A program made the translations under genes and the position numbers. From Gracilimonas sp964505215 (GTDB lineage: Bacteria > Bacteroidota > Rhodothermia > Balneolales > Balneolaceae), in assembly GCA_964505215.1 (NCBI GenBank), contig CAZDGU010000002.1, positions 1 to 64,000 on the forward strand: 64,000 bases of DNA, given 5' to 3'. The notes beneath the pieces were generated by a model that was not told the DNA's origin, made no database searches, and worked only from the letters and a program-made list of their open reading frames with translations. Shown here piece by piece: positions 25,629-33,808 of the stretch (the first letter of the stretch is position 1; every line of letters starts with the position of its first letter).

Positions 25629-26243
25629 TTGATAATGTGTGTGTGTTTAGCAACAATTAATTTGTTTGGTCAAAATCTGACTTATGCCCAAAAAATTGAT
25701 TTTGCAAATAATCAATTCCGATTAGACAACCCAAAGGAGCTTTTTACGGAGATCAATTCAAGCAGTCAAATAAGAGCAAACAGCTTGCGGTTTCAAAAAC
25801 TCATTGATTCAAAGAAATCTAAACGAGTTGATATTGTTAAGTTACCTGATAAAATTTATGACTTAAAATATTTATCTTTTTATGTAGATGATGATTGCCC
25901 TCCAGGACAAATATGCAATCCACAATTATTAACCGTTAATAATGATGATATAGGGGAATCTATGCAGGAATCTACATTAAAGGTGGCAGAATTAAATCAT
26001 GTTTGGCCTAACCCCTTTAATCCCACTACTAACATATCATTTACCTTAGAAAAATCAGAAAAAGTAGATTTATCTGTATTTACAATGTTAGGGCATAAAG
26101 TGGCTACCATTGTTACAAAAAGGCTGGGGAAAGGAAATCACACCTATATATTTGATGCTAATGAGTTATCAAGCGGCGTCTATATGTTACGCCTGCAGGC
26201 GGGTAATAACATACAGTCCCAACAAATCACATTAATCAAATAG
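25629..26243 (+). CDS. Small secreted protein with C-terminal sorting domain (islet gene 1)
   Basis: About 200 residues. The N-terminus is a signal peptide core (CVCLATINLFGQ). The centre is unfamiliar, with DDDCPPGQICNPQLL, a possible disulfide loop. The last 80 residues are a sorting domain (VWPNPFNPTTNISFTLE, FTMLGHKVATIV, DANELSSGVYMLRLQ). The frame opens at TTG 25629. An ATG at 25601 encodes MNKVSYKIWL in another frame, which would complete the signal peptide if one base near 25631 were removed. Either the real start is ATG 25635 or the gene is frameshifted. It is four bases from the next gene. Confidence 0.65.
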   Translation: MIMCVCLATINLFGQNLTYAQKIDFANNQFRLDNPKELFTEINSSSQIRANSLRFQKLIDSKKSKRVDIVKLPDKIYDLKYLSFYVDDDCPPGQICNPQLLTVNNDDIGESMQESTLKVAELNHVWPNPFNPTTNISFTLEKSEKVDLSVFTMLGHKVATIVTKRLGKGNHTYIFDANELSSGVYMLRLQAGNNIQSQQITLIK

Positions 26244-26247
26244 AGCT

Positions 26248-26808
26248 ATGAATACATTAATACATATAATTGTCTGGAGCTTGCTGATGCTGTCAGGATG
26301 CGGACTTTCTGACACCGAAAAACCCAACGAATTCGAAAGCTATTTTAAAACAAAAATCAATGGAGAAATCTGGAGTGGTGACAAACCCAGAGCAGCATTT
26401 ACTTACATTGAAGGAGATACTTTATTTCAAGTTTTTGCCTCAAAATACGATAATGAACTGTATCCTTATAATGATAATCTTGGCTTTTCTTTTTTTTATG
26501 AAAATAAGAAAGAGGTTTATTCAGTTTTAAGAAAACTGCAAAAACATGGAAAAAGCACTGGTGCGCTTTACCTTGAAAAAGATGGTGATGCAGTAATAGC
26601 CTGGTATTATCCTATTGAAGATGATATAAATACTTTTACTGTTGAGATTAAAACAGACGAGCATGGGAGGAGATATGCCAAAGGCACTTTTGCCTTAAAA
26701 GTAGTAATTGACCCTGATTATGACCGACCGAATAATAATAAATACCGCCAACAACCTGACACCGTGCTTATAACCAATGGAAAATACAAAGTATTACTGG
26801 AAGAATAG
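26248..26808 (+). CDS. Hypothetical lipoprotein (islet gene 2)
   Basis: A 186-residue protein with a lipoprotein signal (IHIIVWSLLMLSGC, cysteine 19). The mature part starts with YFKTKINGEIWSGD, a pattern seen in small Bacteroidota lipoproteins of the DUF6252 kind, and includes NLGFSFFYENKKEVY and a C-terminal DTVLITNGKYKVLLEE. I cannot assign a family with confidence. It starts four bases after the sorting-domain gene, so the two form an operon and may work as an exported pair. The coding sequence is AT-rich compared with genes outside the repeats. Confidence 0.6.
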   Translation: MNTLIHIIVWSLLMLSGCGLSDTEKPNEFESYFKTKINGEIWSGDKPRAAFTYIEGDTLFQVFASKYDNELYPYNDNLGFSFFYENKKEVYSVLRKLQKHGKSTGALYLEKDGDAVIAWYYPIEDDINTFTVEIKTDEHGRRYAKGTFALKVVIDPDYDRPNNNKYRQQPDTVLITNGKYKVLLEE

Positions 26809-26866
26809 ACACATCAAATATGGTCTGTTATTAATCAAGCATTAAGCTTATTTAATATTTTTCTAC

Positions 26867-26915
26867 CAAAACTTTAGAAAATAAAAATGGGCAAGCGACC
26901 TATATCACGCCGCTA
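26867..26915 (-). repeat. Direct repeat, proximal copy, within and after the SRP RNA gene
   Basis: Identical over 49 bases to 25442-25490. It covers the last 27 nucleotides of the SRP RNA (26889-26915) and 22 bases beyond. The neighbours diverge abruptly on both sides (26866 and 26916 against 25441 and 25491), which defines sharp boundaries. Confidence 0.92.
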
Positions 26916-26986
26916 CGACCTAATTACCGCTGCTGCGTTCCCGCCCTGACGGAGTTCAAAGGGAGCTGGCTGTATAGAACTTGCCC
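26889..26986 (-). ncRNA. ffs: Signal recognition particle RNA (4.5S type)
   Basis: The minus-strand RNA of 98 nucleotides starts GGGCAAG and ends CTTGCCC, closing a long hairpin. The apical domain IV has the conserved core GTCAGG, GCG-GGAA-CGC (the GGAA tetraloop with a three-pair stem) and AGCAGCGG, which bind Ffh. Size and shape match the short bacterial SRP RNA without an Alu domain. A promoter lies at 26993-27024. In the present arrangement no strong terminator follows at once; the likely original one is 1.4 kb away beyond the islet. Confidence 0.92.
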
Positions 26987-26992
26987 AAGGCT

Positions 26993-27024
26993 TAAAGATA
27001 CGGTTTATTTGGCTCCATTTTCAA
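26993..27024 (-). promoter_or_regulatory. Promoter of SRP RNA
   Basis: On the minus strand TTG (27024-27022) is followed after 21 bases by TATCTTTA (27000-26993), with the RNA starting about seven bases later. The spacing and boxes equal those before tRNA-Leu. Confidence 0.75.
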
Positions 27025-27133
27025 GCAAAATTTGCGTGTTTTTTATGGATGAGACCTTTTTATTTCGACATTAAATATATTCTTAAAGTTTAAAAGTTCG
27101 TATCTTAAAAGGCTAATCTAACGAGTTAAAATA

Positions 27134-27709
27134 ATGTCCGATCTCCCCTTTTACGTACTCCCTGTTGTTATTTTTCTTTCCCGTATTGCTGATGTTTCTT
27201 TAGGAACTTTGCGTATAACTATGGTTTCGCGCGGTTATAAATGGCAGTCTGCGCTACTCGGTTTTTTTGAAGTGCTGATTTGGGTAATTGTGGTTTCCCA
27301 ACTGCTTAAAGACGTAAATAACTGGGTGAATTATGTGGCTTATGCAGCGGGCTTTTCTGCCGGTACTTTTATCGGGCTTTATATTGAAGATAAGATGAGA
27401 GTGGGAACCGTTTTGGTACGTATCATCACTCTCACTAAAGCGAAAAAACTGGCTGAAGCACTTACAGAAGCCGGCGTTGCCATTACCAGCGTTGATGCTA
27501 AAGGAGGTTTCAGAAATGTAACCGTTATATTTTCTGTGCTGAGAAGAAGACGGCTGAATGAAATCTACGAAATTGTGCAGGATATTGATCCGGATGCCTT
27601 CTTTTCTACCGAAGACATTAAGTACTCGAACAAGCATCAAGATCACTTATCGCGCACTAAACCGCGCTCTTCCGTTGACCGCATGCTTCGGATTCGAAAA
27701 AGCGTATAG
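27134..27709 (+). CDS. DUF2179 family membrane protein (UPF0316-like)
   Basis: A 191-residue protein with three N-terminal membrane segments (including IADVSLGTLRITMVSRGYK, LLGFFEVLIWVIVVSQLL and AAGFSAGTFIGLYIEDK) and a cytoplasmic C-terminal domain of about 80 residues with DUF2179-like strands (RNVTVIFSVLRRRRLNEIYE). The family is well conserved in bacteria and its function is not known. DUF2179 domains may sense small ligands. It lies downstream of the SRP RNA locus on the other strand. Confidence 0.85.
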   Translation: MSDLPFYVLPVVIFLSRIADVSLGTLRITMVSRGYKWQSALLGFFEVLIWVIVVSQLLKDVNNWVNYVAYAAGFSAGTFIGLYIEDKMRVGTVLVRIITLTKAKKLAEALTEAGVAITSVDAKGGFRNVTVIFSVLRRRRLNEIYEIVQDIDPDAFFSTEDIKYSNKHQDHLSRTKPRSSVDRMLRIRKSV

Positions 27710-27759
27710 GCAAAGTCAGTACTCAGGTTTTGACAAATAGAACAAAATCTAAAAACCAA

Positions 27760-28179
27760 TTACTGCCCCTGTAGAGTAACGACCAGCTTTCTTGAGCCGC
27801 CTCTGTTTCGGTGTTCACACAAATAAATACCTTGCCAAATTCCCAGATTAAGCCGCCCGTCCGTAATGGGAACGGTAACCGAAGAACCTACCAGCGAGCT
27901 TTTGATGTGGGAAGTCATATCATCGGTGCCCTCCAGCGTGTGTTCGTACAGCGATACATCTTCAGGAACTGCCCGATTGAAGTGAGCTTCAAAATCTCTC
28001 CGTACCGAAGGATCTGCATTTTCGTTGATGGTGAGTCCGGCACTGGTATGTTGAATAAAAATATGCGCCAGACCAATTGTGATTTCTTTTATTTCAGGAA
28101 TTTCTGATAAAATTTCATCCGTAACCACATGATAGCCTCTGGGTTTCGGTGAAAGCTCTATTTCTTTTTGATGCCACAT
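27760..28179 (-). CDS. YjbQ/UPF0047 family protein
   Basis: A 139-residue protein of the YjbQ family, annotated in some genomes as secondary thiamine-phosphate synthase. The signature GLAHIFIQHTSAGLTINENAD is split over the motifs HIFIQHTSAGL and ENADPSVRRD. Other hallmarks are YEHTLEGTDDMTSHIK and the C-terminal GIYLCEHRNRGGSRKL, all present with the conserved histidines. The physiological role is uncertain. It is the last gene of a short minus-strand run after ispH, 83 bases away. Confidence 0.92.
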   Translation of the reverse strand: MWHQKEIELSPKPRGYHVVTDEILSEIPEIKEITIGLAHIFIQHTSAGLTINENADPSVRRDFEAHFNRAVPEDVSLYEHTLEGTDDMTSHIKSSLVGSSVTVPITDGRLNLGIWQGIYLCEHRNRGGSRKLVVTLQGQ

Positions 28180-28262
28180 GGTTCTAATTTTTGATAGATT
28201 TACTATGCTTAAAACGCTGCAACTTCACAATAAATGAAAACCCAATATTTCGTTTATATCTT

Positions 28263-29504
28263 TTAGGCCGGCTCTTTTTCTTGAAACGGAATCATAACCT
28301 CTTCTACGGTTTTTGTATCCTCGAAATAACTCACTACTTCTAACAGCACCTCATCCACTAAAATATCCGGACAGGAAGCGCCGGAAGTGAGTGCTATTTT
28401 GAGAGGCTCCTTATTAAAAGGAAGCCAGCCTTTTGTCTCCTTCATCTCTTTCTTCCACTGATCAAAGTGACGGATTACTTCCTTCTGCATCTCAGTTTTA
28501 TCCCGCACGTGATAGGTTGGAAAGTGATGCTCTAAAATCTCCACCAAATGCATGGTATTAGAAGAATTATAGCCGCCTACAACCATCGCTAAGTCTGCAT
28601 CTGTTTCAGCAACAGAAAGCGTGGCCGATTGGTTTTCGTTGGTTGCGTAGCAAAGCGTGTCGGAGGTGTCAGCAAAGTGATCGAGGATATTCGCTTCACC
28701 GTATTTTTTGATGGCAGCTTCTTTTAAAATGTCCATCACTTCCTGGGTTTCATTCGCCAGCATTGTGGTTTGATTAATCACCCCAAAGCGCTTCAGGTCT
28801 TTTTCTATGCTGAAGTTATCTGTCGATTTGTGTCCAAAATATTTCTCAAAATCAGACTCCGGTCGATCTCCCGTTAAAATATCTGCCAAAATTTGTGCTT
28901 CCTCCGGATTCAGCACCACCACCACTTCAGAATGGGCCGCACTTTGCGAAAAGGTGGCCCGGGTTTCTTCGTGCTCGTGCTTGCCGTGCACCACCAAACT
29001 ATAATCTTTTTTGCCCAGCTGTTTTCCTCGCTTCCACACTTTTTCTACAAACGGACAAGTAGTATTAAACTCGTACGGGTTGATGCCGACGGCCTCCAGC
29101 TGCTGCTGAATATCTCGCGTGGTTCCAAACGCCGGAACTACTACAATATCATCTTCATGCAAAGAAGAAATGGGAATGCGTTCGGTTCCGTCCGTATCAA
29201 ACAAAAACTTCACCCCGCGCTTCAGTAAATCTTCATTCACCGTGGGATTGTGAATCATCTCGCTAAGCAGATAAATGTTTTTATCCGGATGTTCGGCCAC
29301 CGTTCGATAGGCAATATCGATGGCATTTTCCACGCCATAGCAAAAGCCAAAAAAGCGGGGAATGTAGAACTGAACCGGGCCAAAATCGATCAGGCTCGGC
29401 TGCAGGTCTTTTTTCATGGGGTCCAGAATTTTAGTCGCCTCTTTCACCGTTTTTATAATCGGCGACTGATACATTTTGGGGATGTCAAACTTTTTGCGTG
29501 CCAC
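28263..29504 (-). CDS. ispH: 4-hydroxy-3-methylbut-2-enyl diphosphate reductase
   Basis: IspH is the last enzyme of the MEP isoprenoid pathway, a 4Fe-4S protein making IPP and DMAPP. At 413 residues this is the long form, found also in cyanobacteria and plants, not the 310-residue E. coli form. Three cluster cysteines are visible: FGFCYGVENA, NTTCPFVEKVW and SGASCPDILVDEV. The active-site segment EHEETRATFS and the substrate loop YNSSNTMHLVEI are present. The gene is 45 bases downstream of the aminopeptidase gene. Confidence 0.95.
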   Translation of the reverse strand: MARKKFDIPKMYQSPIIKTVKEATKILDPMKKDLQPSLIDFGPVQFYIPRFFGFCYGVENAIDIAYRTVAEHPDKNIYLLSEMIHNPTVNEDLLKRGVKFLFDTDGTERIPISSLHEDDIVVVPAFGTTRDIQQQLEAVGINPYEFNTTCPFVEKVWKRGKQLGKKDYSLVVHGKHEHEETRATFSQSAAHSEVVVVLNPEEAQILADILTGDRPESDFEKYFGHKSTDNFSIEKDLKRFGVINQTTMLANETQEVMDILKEAAIKKYGEANILDHFADTSDTLCYATNENQSATLSVAETDADLAMVVGGYNSSNTMHLVEILEHHFPTYHVRDKTEMQKEVIRHFDQWKKEMKETKGWLPFNKEPLKIALTSGASCPDILVDEVLLEVVSYFEDTKTVEEVMIPFQEKEPA

Positions 29505-29549
29505 TGGTTAGGTTATATCTCTTCAGTATTTAGTAATTGGTTAATTGTA

Positions 29550-30887
29550 TTATCCGGAAATGATTTTTTCAATATCCGCGCGTTCTTTAGGCACATCATT
29601 CAGGTTTTCGTAACCGTCCTCAGTTACTACAATATTATCCTCAATTCGGATGCCGCCAAACTCGAACATTTTGGTCAGTTTATCTGCATTTAAGAACTTG
29701 GATTGAAGGTCGTTCTCAATGGCGGGAATCAGCAGTGCCGGCACAAAATAGCAGCCGGGCTCGAGGGTAATTACCATGCCGGGCTGAAGGTCTCTGCGAG
29801 CGCGGAGAAACTTAATTCCCGGTCGGTCAATGCGTTCCACTCCTTTGGGATAGCCGCCTACATCGTGCGTATCTAAACCTAAGAAATGGCCCAATCCGTG
29901 GGGGAAAAAGAGCGCAAAAATGTCATTTTCCATCAAATCATCAATCGAGCCTTTCACGATGTCCATTTCCTTCAACCCTTCCATAATAGTACGGGCGGCG
30001 TGCATGTGCAGATCTTCCATTTTTACACCCGTTTCCACTTTTTCGATGGAAGAATTAAGGGCATTTAAAACAGCATCATATACTCCCGCCTGCAGTTTGC
30101 TAAATTTACCATTTGCCGGATAGGTTCTCGTGATGTCTGAAGCATAGCCTTCGTATTCGTGGCCTGCATCCAATAGAAATAAATCCCCATCCTTAATCTG
30201 GCTGTTATTTTCTACATAATGAAGAATGGCACTGTTTTTTCCACCTGCAAAAATTCCGTTATACGCATCCAGCTGCAGCCCATTTTCATACTGTATTTTG
30301 GTGAACAGTGCCTTTAGCTCGTACTCATACATTCCCGGCTTTATGGCCTTCATCACCTCGGTGTGCGCCAGATTATTTACCTTTGCGGCTTTGCGCATAT
30401 ACTCCAGTTCTTCATCCGTTTTAAGAACCCGGCAGTAGGTAAGGGCATCTTGCAGGGCTTCAATATCGGCTTCAAAACCACGGTTTAAATCTTCAATCAG
30501 CTCAGCATCTTCTGCGGTTAAGCAGTACACTTTTTCCGGACCGATTTTATTCAGCACGCTCAAAATTTCATTCCCGTAATGTAAATGGTCGGGTTTATAT
30601 TCTTTTTGATAGGTGTCTAAAGATTTTACATATCCGTGCCAAACCGCATATTGTGCATCTCTTTTGGGCACAAAAAGATGATATTCTTCGGTGTTCAAAT
30701 CTAAAACCAGCGAGCAGTCCGGCTCATTTACGCCTGTTAAATACCAAAAATTAGACTCCTGCCGGAAAGGATATTCATAATCCGTTTCGTAGCGGTACAG
30801 AATTTCGGCGCCTTGAATAAAAACGACTCCGTTTTGGCCTTCATCAAATAGTGAGAACAGTTTTTGGCGGTGATTTTTGTGCATCAT
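29550..30887 (-). CDS. pepP: Xaa-Pro aminopeptidase (aminopeptidase P)
   Basis: A cytoplasmic dinuclear metallopeptidase (M24B) that removes N-terminal residues preceding proline. The 445-residue protein has the N-terminal creatinase-like domain (FRQESNFWYLTGVNEPDC) and the catalytic pita-bread domain, with ligands in LLDAGHEYEGYASDITRTYP, HGLGHFLGLDTHDVGG, TLEPGCYF and GIRIEDNIVVTEDG. It starts with two methionines (30887 or 30884), and which is used is open. There is no signal peptide. Confidence 0.95.
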   Translation of the reverse strand: MMHKNHRQKLFSLFDEGQNGVVFIQGAEILYRYETDYEYPFRQESNFWYLTGVNEPDCSLVLDLNTEEYHLFVPKRDAQYAVWHGYVKSLDTYQKEYKPDHLHYGNEILSVLNKIGPEKVYCLTAEDAELIEDLNRGFEADIEALQDALTYCRVLKTDEELEYMRKAAKVNNLAHTEVMKAIKPGMYEYELKALFTKIQYENGLQLDAYNGIFAGGKNSAILHYVENNSQIKDGDLFLLDAGHEYEGYASDITRTYPANGKFSKLQAGVYDAVLNALNSSIEKVETGVKMEDLHMHAARTIMEGLKEMDIVKGSIDDLMENDIFALFFPHGLGHFLGLDTHDVGGYPKGVERIDRPGIKFLRARRDLQPGMVITLEPGCYFVPALLIPAIENDLQSKFLNADKLTKMFEFGGIRIEDNIVVTEDGYENLNDVPKERADIEKIISG

Positions 30888-30957
30888 AGGGAAATGAATT
30901 AATTAACAGTAAGACCTCAAGAATACCAAAATAGCGAACGAATATCGACTTTTACCC

Positions 30958-31872
30958 TCAGGAATGTTCAACTAATAAATCGGACATGGGAGCTACGATT
31001 TCGGTTATATCTTGAGCGAAGTTTAGGGATAGCTGTGCGGCTGCATCAATTTCAAAAATACCTTTTCCGGAATGAATCTCTCCGTTCACTGTCTCTTTTT
31101 CTGTTAACAAATGAAACGAAATGCTGCAGAAAGCGACATTTTGGCCTTCTTTATTGAGAATGGCATTCAGTCGGGTTCCATTGTATGAATTTGCTGAAAT
31201 ACTTAACGCTACTTTCAAGTTTTTCTTCAACCCAAAAATGCGATAGTAATGAGCCAGAGCAAATTCGGGCGGCTGGTCCTCAAATTTTAAATAGGTAACG
31301 GGTTGAAGTGGATCGCTGAATAGCGTATTGCAGGATTCAACAGCATAGGCACGAGCTTCGGGTGGAATACTTTCGCCAATAAATGCCCGATTTTTCCAAT
31401 ACTCAAAAACTCGCTGATGTGTATTTTTGGGCTGAAATGGTTCGGGTATTTCTGCTAAAGGATGTACATTTTGCCCCTCAATCTTAAACCAAAAATCGGT
31501 TGTGCCATTACTTACCAATAGAAAAGGAGCTCCTACTTTTTGATTGTATCGGGCAATTTGAATGGCTGCTTTTTCATCTAAAGTAATGGCGGGCGCCTTA
31601 CACTCAACTAATAAAAGCGGTTTAAAATCGGCATCGTAGCAAATGATGTCGGTTCGGGAAGAGGATTTATCACCGGCCAGCTTTACCGGACTTTCAAAAG
31701 AAATACGTGAGGAAAAAAAACCGGCTTCCAAGGTAAAATAATCGACTAATGCCAGCCTCACTTGTTCTTCGGGACGAATGGCAAAGGTCTTTTTTAAAAT
31801 GGGATTCCAGAGCTGTTTGCTCCCATTTATAAATCGAAATTGCGGATAATGAGCCAGTGATTTGCTTAACAA
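30958..31872 (-). CDS. HsdR N-terminal-like nuclease-domain protein
   Basis: A 304-residue protein whose first 150 residues match the HSDR_N_2 domain of type I restriction subunits: ILKKTFAIRPEEQVRLALVD, then the PD-(D/E)xK elements TDIICYD and LLVECKAP, and IQIARYNQKVGAPFLLVSNG. Stand-alone proteins of this kind are common in Bacteroidota and are not accompanied by HsdM or HsdS here. It is therefore not a restriction system. A DNA repair or nuclease role is possible but unproven. The C-terminal half is unrecognised. It lies between pepP and yidC. Confidence 0.8.
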   Translation of the reverse strand: MLSKSLAHYPQFRFINGSKQLWNPILKKTFAIRPEEQVRLALVDYFTLEAGFFSSRISFESPVKLAGDKSSSRTDIICYDADFKPLLLVECKAPAITLDEKAAIQIARYNQKVGAPFLLVSNGTTDFWFKIEGQNVHPLAEIPEPFQPKNTHQRVFEYWKNRAFIGESIPPEARAYAVESCNTLFSDPLQPVTYLKFEDQPPEFALAHYYRIFGLKKNLKVALSISANSYNGTRLNAILNKEGQNVAFCSISFHLLTEKETVNGEIHSGKGIFEIDAAAQLSLNFAQDITEIVAPMSDLLVEHS

Positions 31873-31942
31873 GGAAAGCCTGAATGTTCTGAGTGAAAAT
31901 TACTTATGGCACCTAAAGTGATCATTCATTTTATAAATAACA

Positions 31943-31969
31943 ATCCCAATGGCGGCAAGCCATCGGGAT
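31943..31969 (-). terminator. Hairpin downstream of yidC
   Basis: ATCCCAATGG (31943-31952) and CCATCGGGAT (31960-31969) form a ten-pair stem, read on the minus strand with one G-U pair. It is followed by a moderate T-rich run. It fits termination of the rpmH-rnpA-yidC operon. The loop word CGGCAAGCCAT also occurs near 20808, so it could be a dispersed palindrome. Confidence 0.55.
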
Positions 31970-32000
31970 GTTAATGAATATCTTTTGAGCCCGGCTCTAA

Positions 32001-33800
32001 TTACGCCTTAGCTGTTTCCTTTTTGCCGTGCAAACTGCGCTTAATAAGTACCTGCTGAATAATGGAAAGCACGTTGAAAATGAGGTAGTACAGGCTCAAT
32101 CCGGCTGCAAAGTTGTTAAATACAAACAACAACATAAGCGGGAAAATGTATTGTAGCATTTTCATTTGGCCGGCCATTGGATTACTGCCACCACCGCCGC
32201 CGCTCATTCCACCGGTAAGTTTACTTTGTACCATCATAGCCGCCGTCATCAACAGTACAAATCCGGCAATGTGTTCACCTAAAAACGGAATACTGAACGG
32301 AAGGTTAATAATGTAATCGGGAGCTGATAAATCTGTGGCCCACAGAAACTCTTCCTGCCGTATTAAAATAGAGTTCTGGAAATAACGCCAAAGCGTTATA
32401 AGAATTGGAAACTGCAGCAAGTTCGGTAAACATCCGCCTAAAGGGTTTACCCCATTTTTGCGGTATAAATCCATTGTGGCTTTTTGCTGCTTCTGCGGAT
32501 CATCTTTGTACTTCTCCTTAATTTCAGCCATTTGGGGCTGCAATTCACTCATCGCCCCCATACTTTTGTAACTCTTATAGGTAAGCGGCGACAGCACCAG
32601 CTTAACCAGCGAGGCAAATACAATAATGATAATCCCAAAGTTGGCGGTGAAATTCGTCATAAACTCAAAGAACGGAATCACAATCCAGCGCACAAAAGGC
32701 TCGGAGAACCAGCGCAGCCAGCTCCAGCCGATATCTACCATATCGTAAGCGCGTTCATCAACCTTCACAATTTCACGGTATTTCATTGGACCTACGTACA
32801 GTTCAAATGAAGCTGAACCGGAATTATCAAGATCGGTGCGAATGGCTGACGAATAGCGGTGTTCCGTGTTTTGATTATCTGCTTCTCCGGTCACCTCGCC
32901 CACAAGAATAGCGGCATCGGTTGGAGACACCGGCTTTATAAGCTGTGTAAAGAATTTAGTTTTTGTAGCGGCCCAGTCAATAGTTCCGTTAATGGTGTTT
33001 TCTTCGCGGCCGGCATCACTCACCTTAAATTGTTCCAGCTCTCCGCCTGCATAAACATAAGCTGAAGTTGCAAGCGCATCTTGCGTTCGGTCCTTTTCGG
33101 TAGAACGGAGCGGCGAAGTCCACCCGAAGTCTATGCTTCCGCCCACCACATAATCACGCAGCCCCACAAACTGAACATCCGCGTCAATTTGGTAGCTGTC
33201 ACCCTTTAAAGTATAGGTAATTAATACTTTGCGACCGTCCTCTAAATCCAATTCATACCGGATTTCTCGCTGCTCACCTTCTGCAATATTCATGGATGAG
33301 CCGGAAGTAACCTGCTTAAACAGCACGCTTTGCGTTTCAACATTATAATTATCTATGGATAGAAACCCGATATTATATGCTGAATGCGTACTGTCGGCTA
33401 TAAGCTGAACCGGACGTCCATCCCAGGTATCATATTCGTTTAGGATAAATGAGTTTGGGCCTGCACCTCGATTGGTAAATGTAACCGTATAGAGTGGCGT
33501 TGTTACTACAATTTCTTTCTCGTCCGTTACGCTGCCGGTGGCAAAAAGGCCTTTTACTTCAGGAGTTCTATCCTGTGTTTCGCGAACCTCAACTTGTTTT
33601 TCAGGTTCCTGAGAGGCTTCAGAGTCTGCGAATTGTTCTAAAGAATCTTGCCGGCTTTGTTCAACTAAAGCCAAGCTGTCTTGAATTGCTTTTTCACGTT
33701 GCTGCTTAGCTAATTCTTCTTCCGATGGCATTGTAAAGTAGAACCATCCTAACATTAAAAGAAAAATTAAGACAAATCCGGTGGCGGTATTCTTATCCAA
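32001..33800 (-). CDS. yidC: Membrane protein insertase YidC
   Basis: YidC inserts and folds inner-membrane proteins alone or with SecYEG. The 599-residue protein starts with a signal-anchor (FVLIFLLMLGWFYFTM) followed by a charged linker and the large periplasmic P1 domain. From about residue 370 comes the conserved insertase core: WIVIPFFEFMTNFTANFGII, YKSMGAMSELQPQMAEIK, LGGCLPNLLQFPILITLW and the last helix LSLYYLIFNVLSIIQQVLI. A glycine-rich loop (MSGGGGGSNP) precedes the final segments. It lies eight bases after rnpA. The usual yidD between them is absent. Confidence 0.97.
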   Translation of the reverse strand: MDKNTATGFVLIFLLMLGWFYFTMPSEEELAKQQREKAIQDSLALVEQSRQDSLEQFADSEASQEPEKQVEVRETQDRTPEVKGLFATGSVTDEKEIVVTTPLYTVTFTNRGAGPNSFILNEYDTWDGRPVQLIADSTHSAYNIGFLSIDNYNVETQSVLFKQVTSGSSMNIAEGEQREIRYELDLEDGRKVLITYTLKGDSYQIDADVQFVGLRDYVVGGSIDFGWTSPLRSTEKDRTQDALATSAYVYAGGELEQFKVSDAGREENTINGTIDWAATKTKFFTQLIKPVSPTDAAILVGEVTGEADNQNTEHRYSSAIRTDLDNSGSASFELYVGPMKYREIVKVDERAYDMVDIGWSWLRWFSEPFVRWIVIPFFEFMTNFTANFGIIIIVFASLVKLVLSPLTYKSYKSMGAMSELQPQMAEIKEKYKDDPQKQQKATMDLYRKNGVNPLGGCLPNLLQFPILITLWRYFQNSILIRQEEFLWATDLSAPDYIINLPFSIPFLGEHIAGFVLLMTAAMMVQSKLTGGMSGGGGGSNPMAGQMKMLQYIFPLMLLFVFNNFAAGLSLYYLIFNVLSIIQQVLIKRSLHGKKETAKA

Positions 33801-33808
33801 AAGTTTAG

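Larger units (their letters stand above)
25442..26915. mobile_element. Putative non-autonomous islet integrated at the SRP RNA gene
   Basis: A 49-bp perfect direct repeat flanks this interval. The right copy is the 3' end of the SRP RNA gene plus 22 downstream bases; the left copy is a detached duplicate. One repeat plus cargo is 1,425 bp. The cargo is two tightly spaced plus-strand genes for exported proteins. A sampled 60-base line inside (25861-25920) has 18 G or C, against 24 in a sampled line of the following gene (27181-27240). Such attL/attR-like repeats at RNA-gene 3' ends are the mark of tyrosine-recombinase integration. No recombinase is encoded inside, so movement would need help in trans, or this is a remnant. 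Confidence 0.7.

Noticed and set aside
30958..31872. HsdR-like protein as part of a restriction-modification system
   Set aside because: No methyltransferase or specificity subunit is adjacent; only the nuclease-like domain is present, and the neighbours are yidC and pepP.
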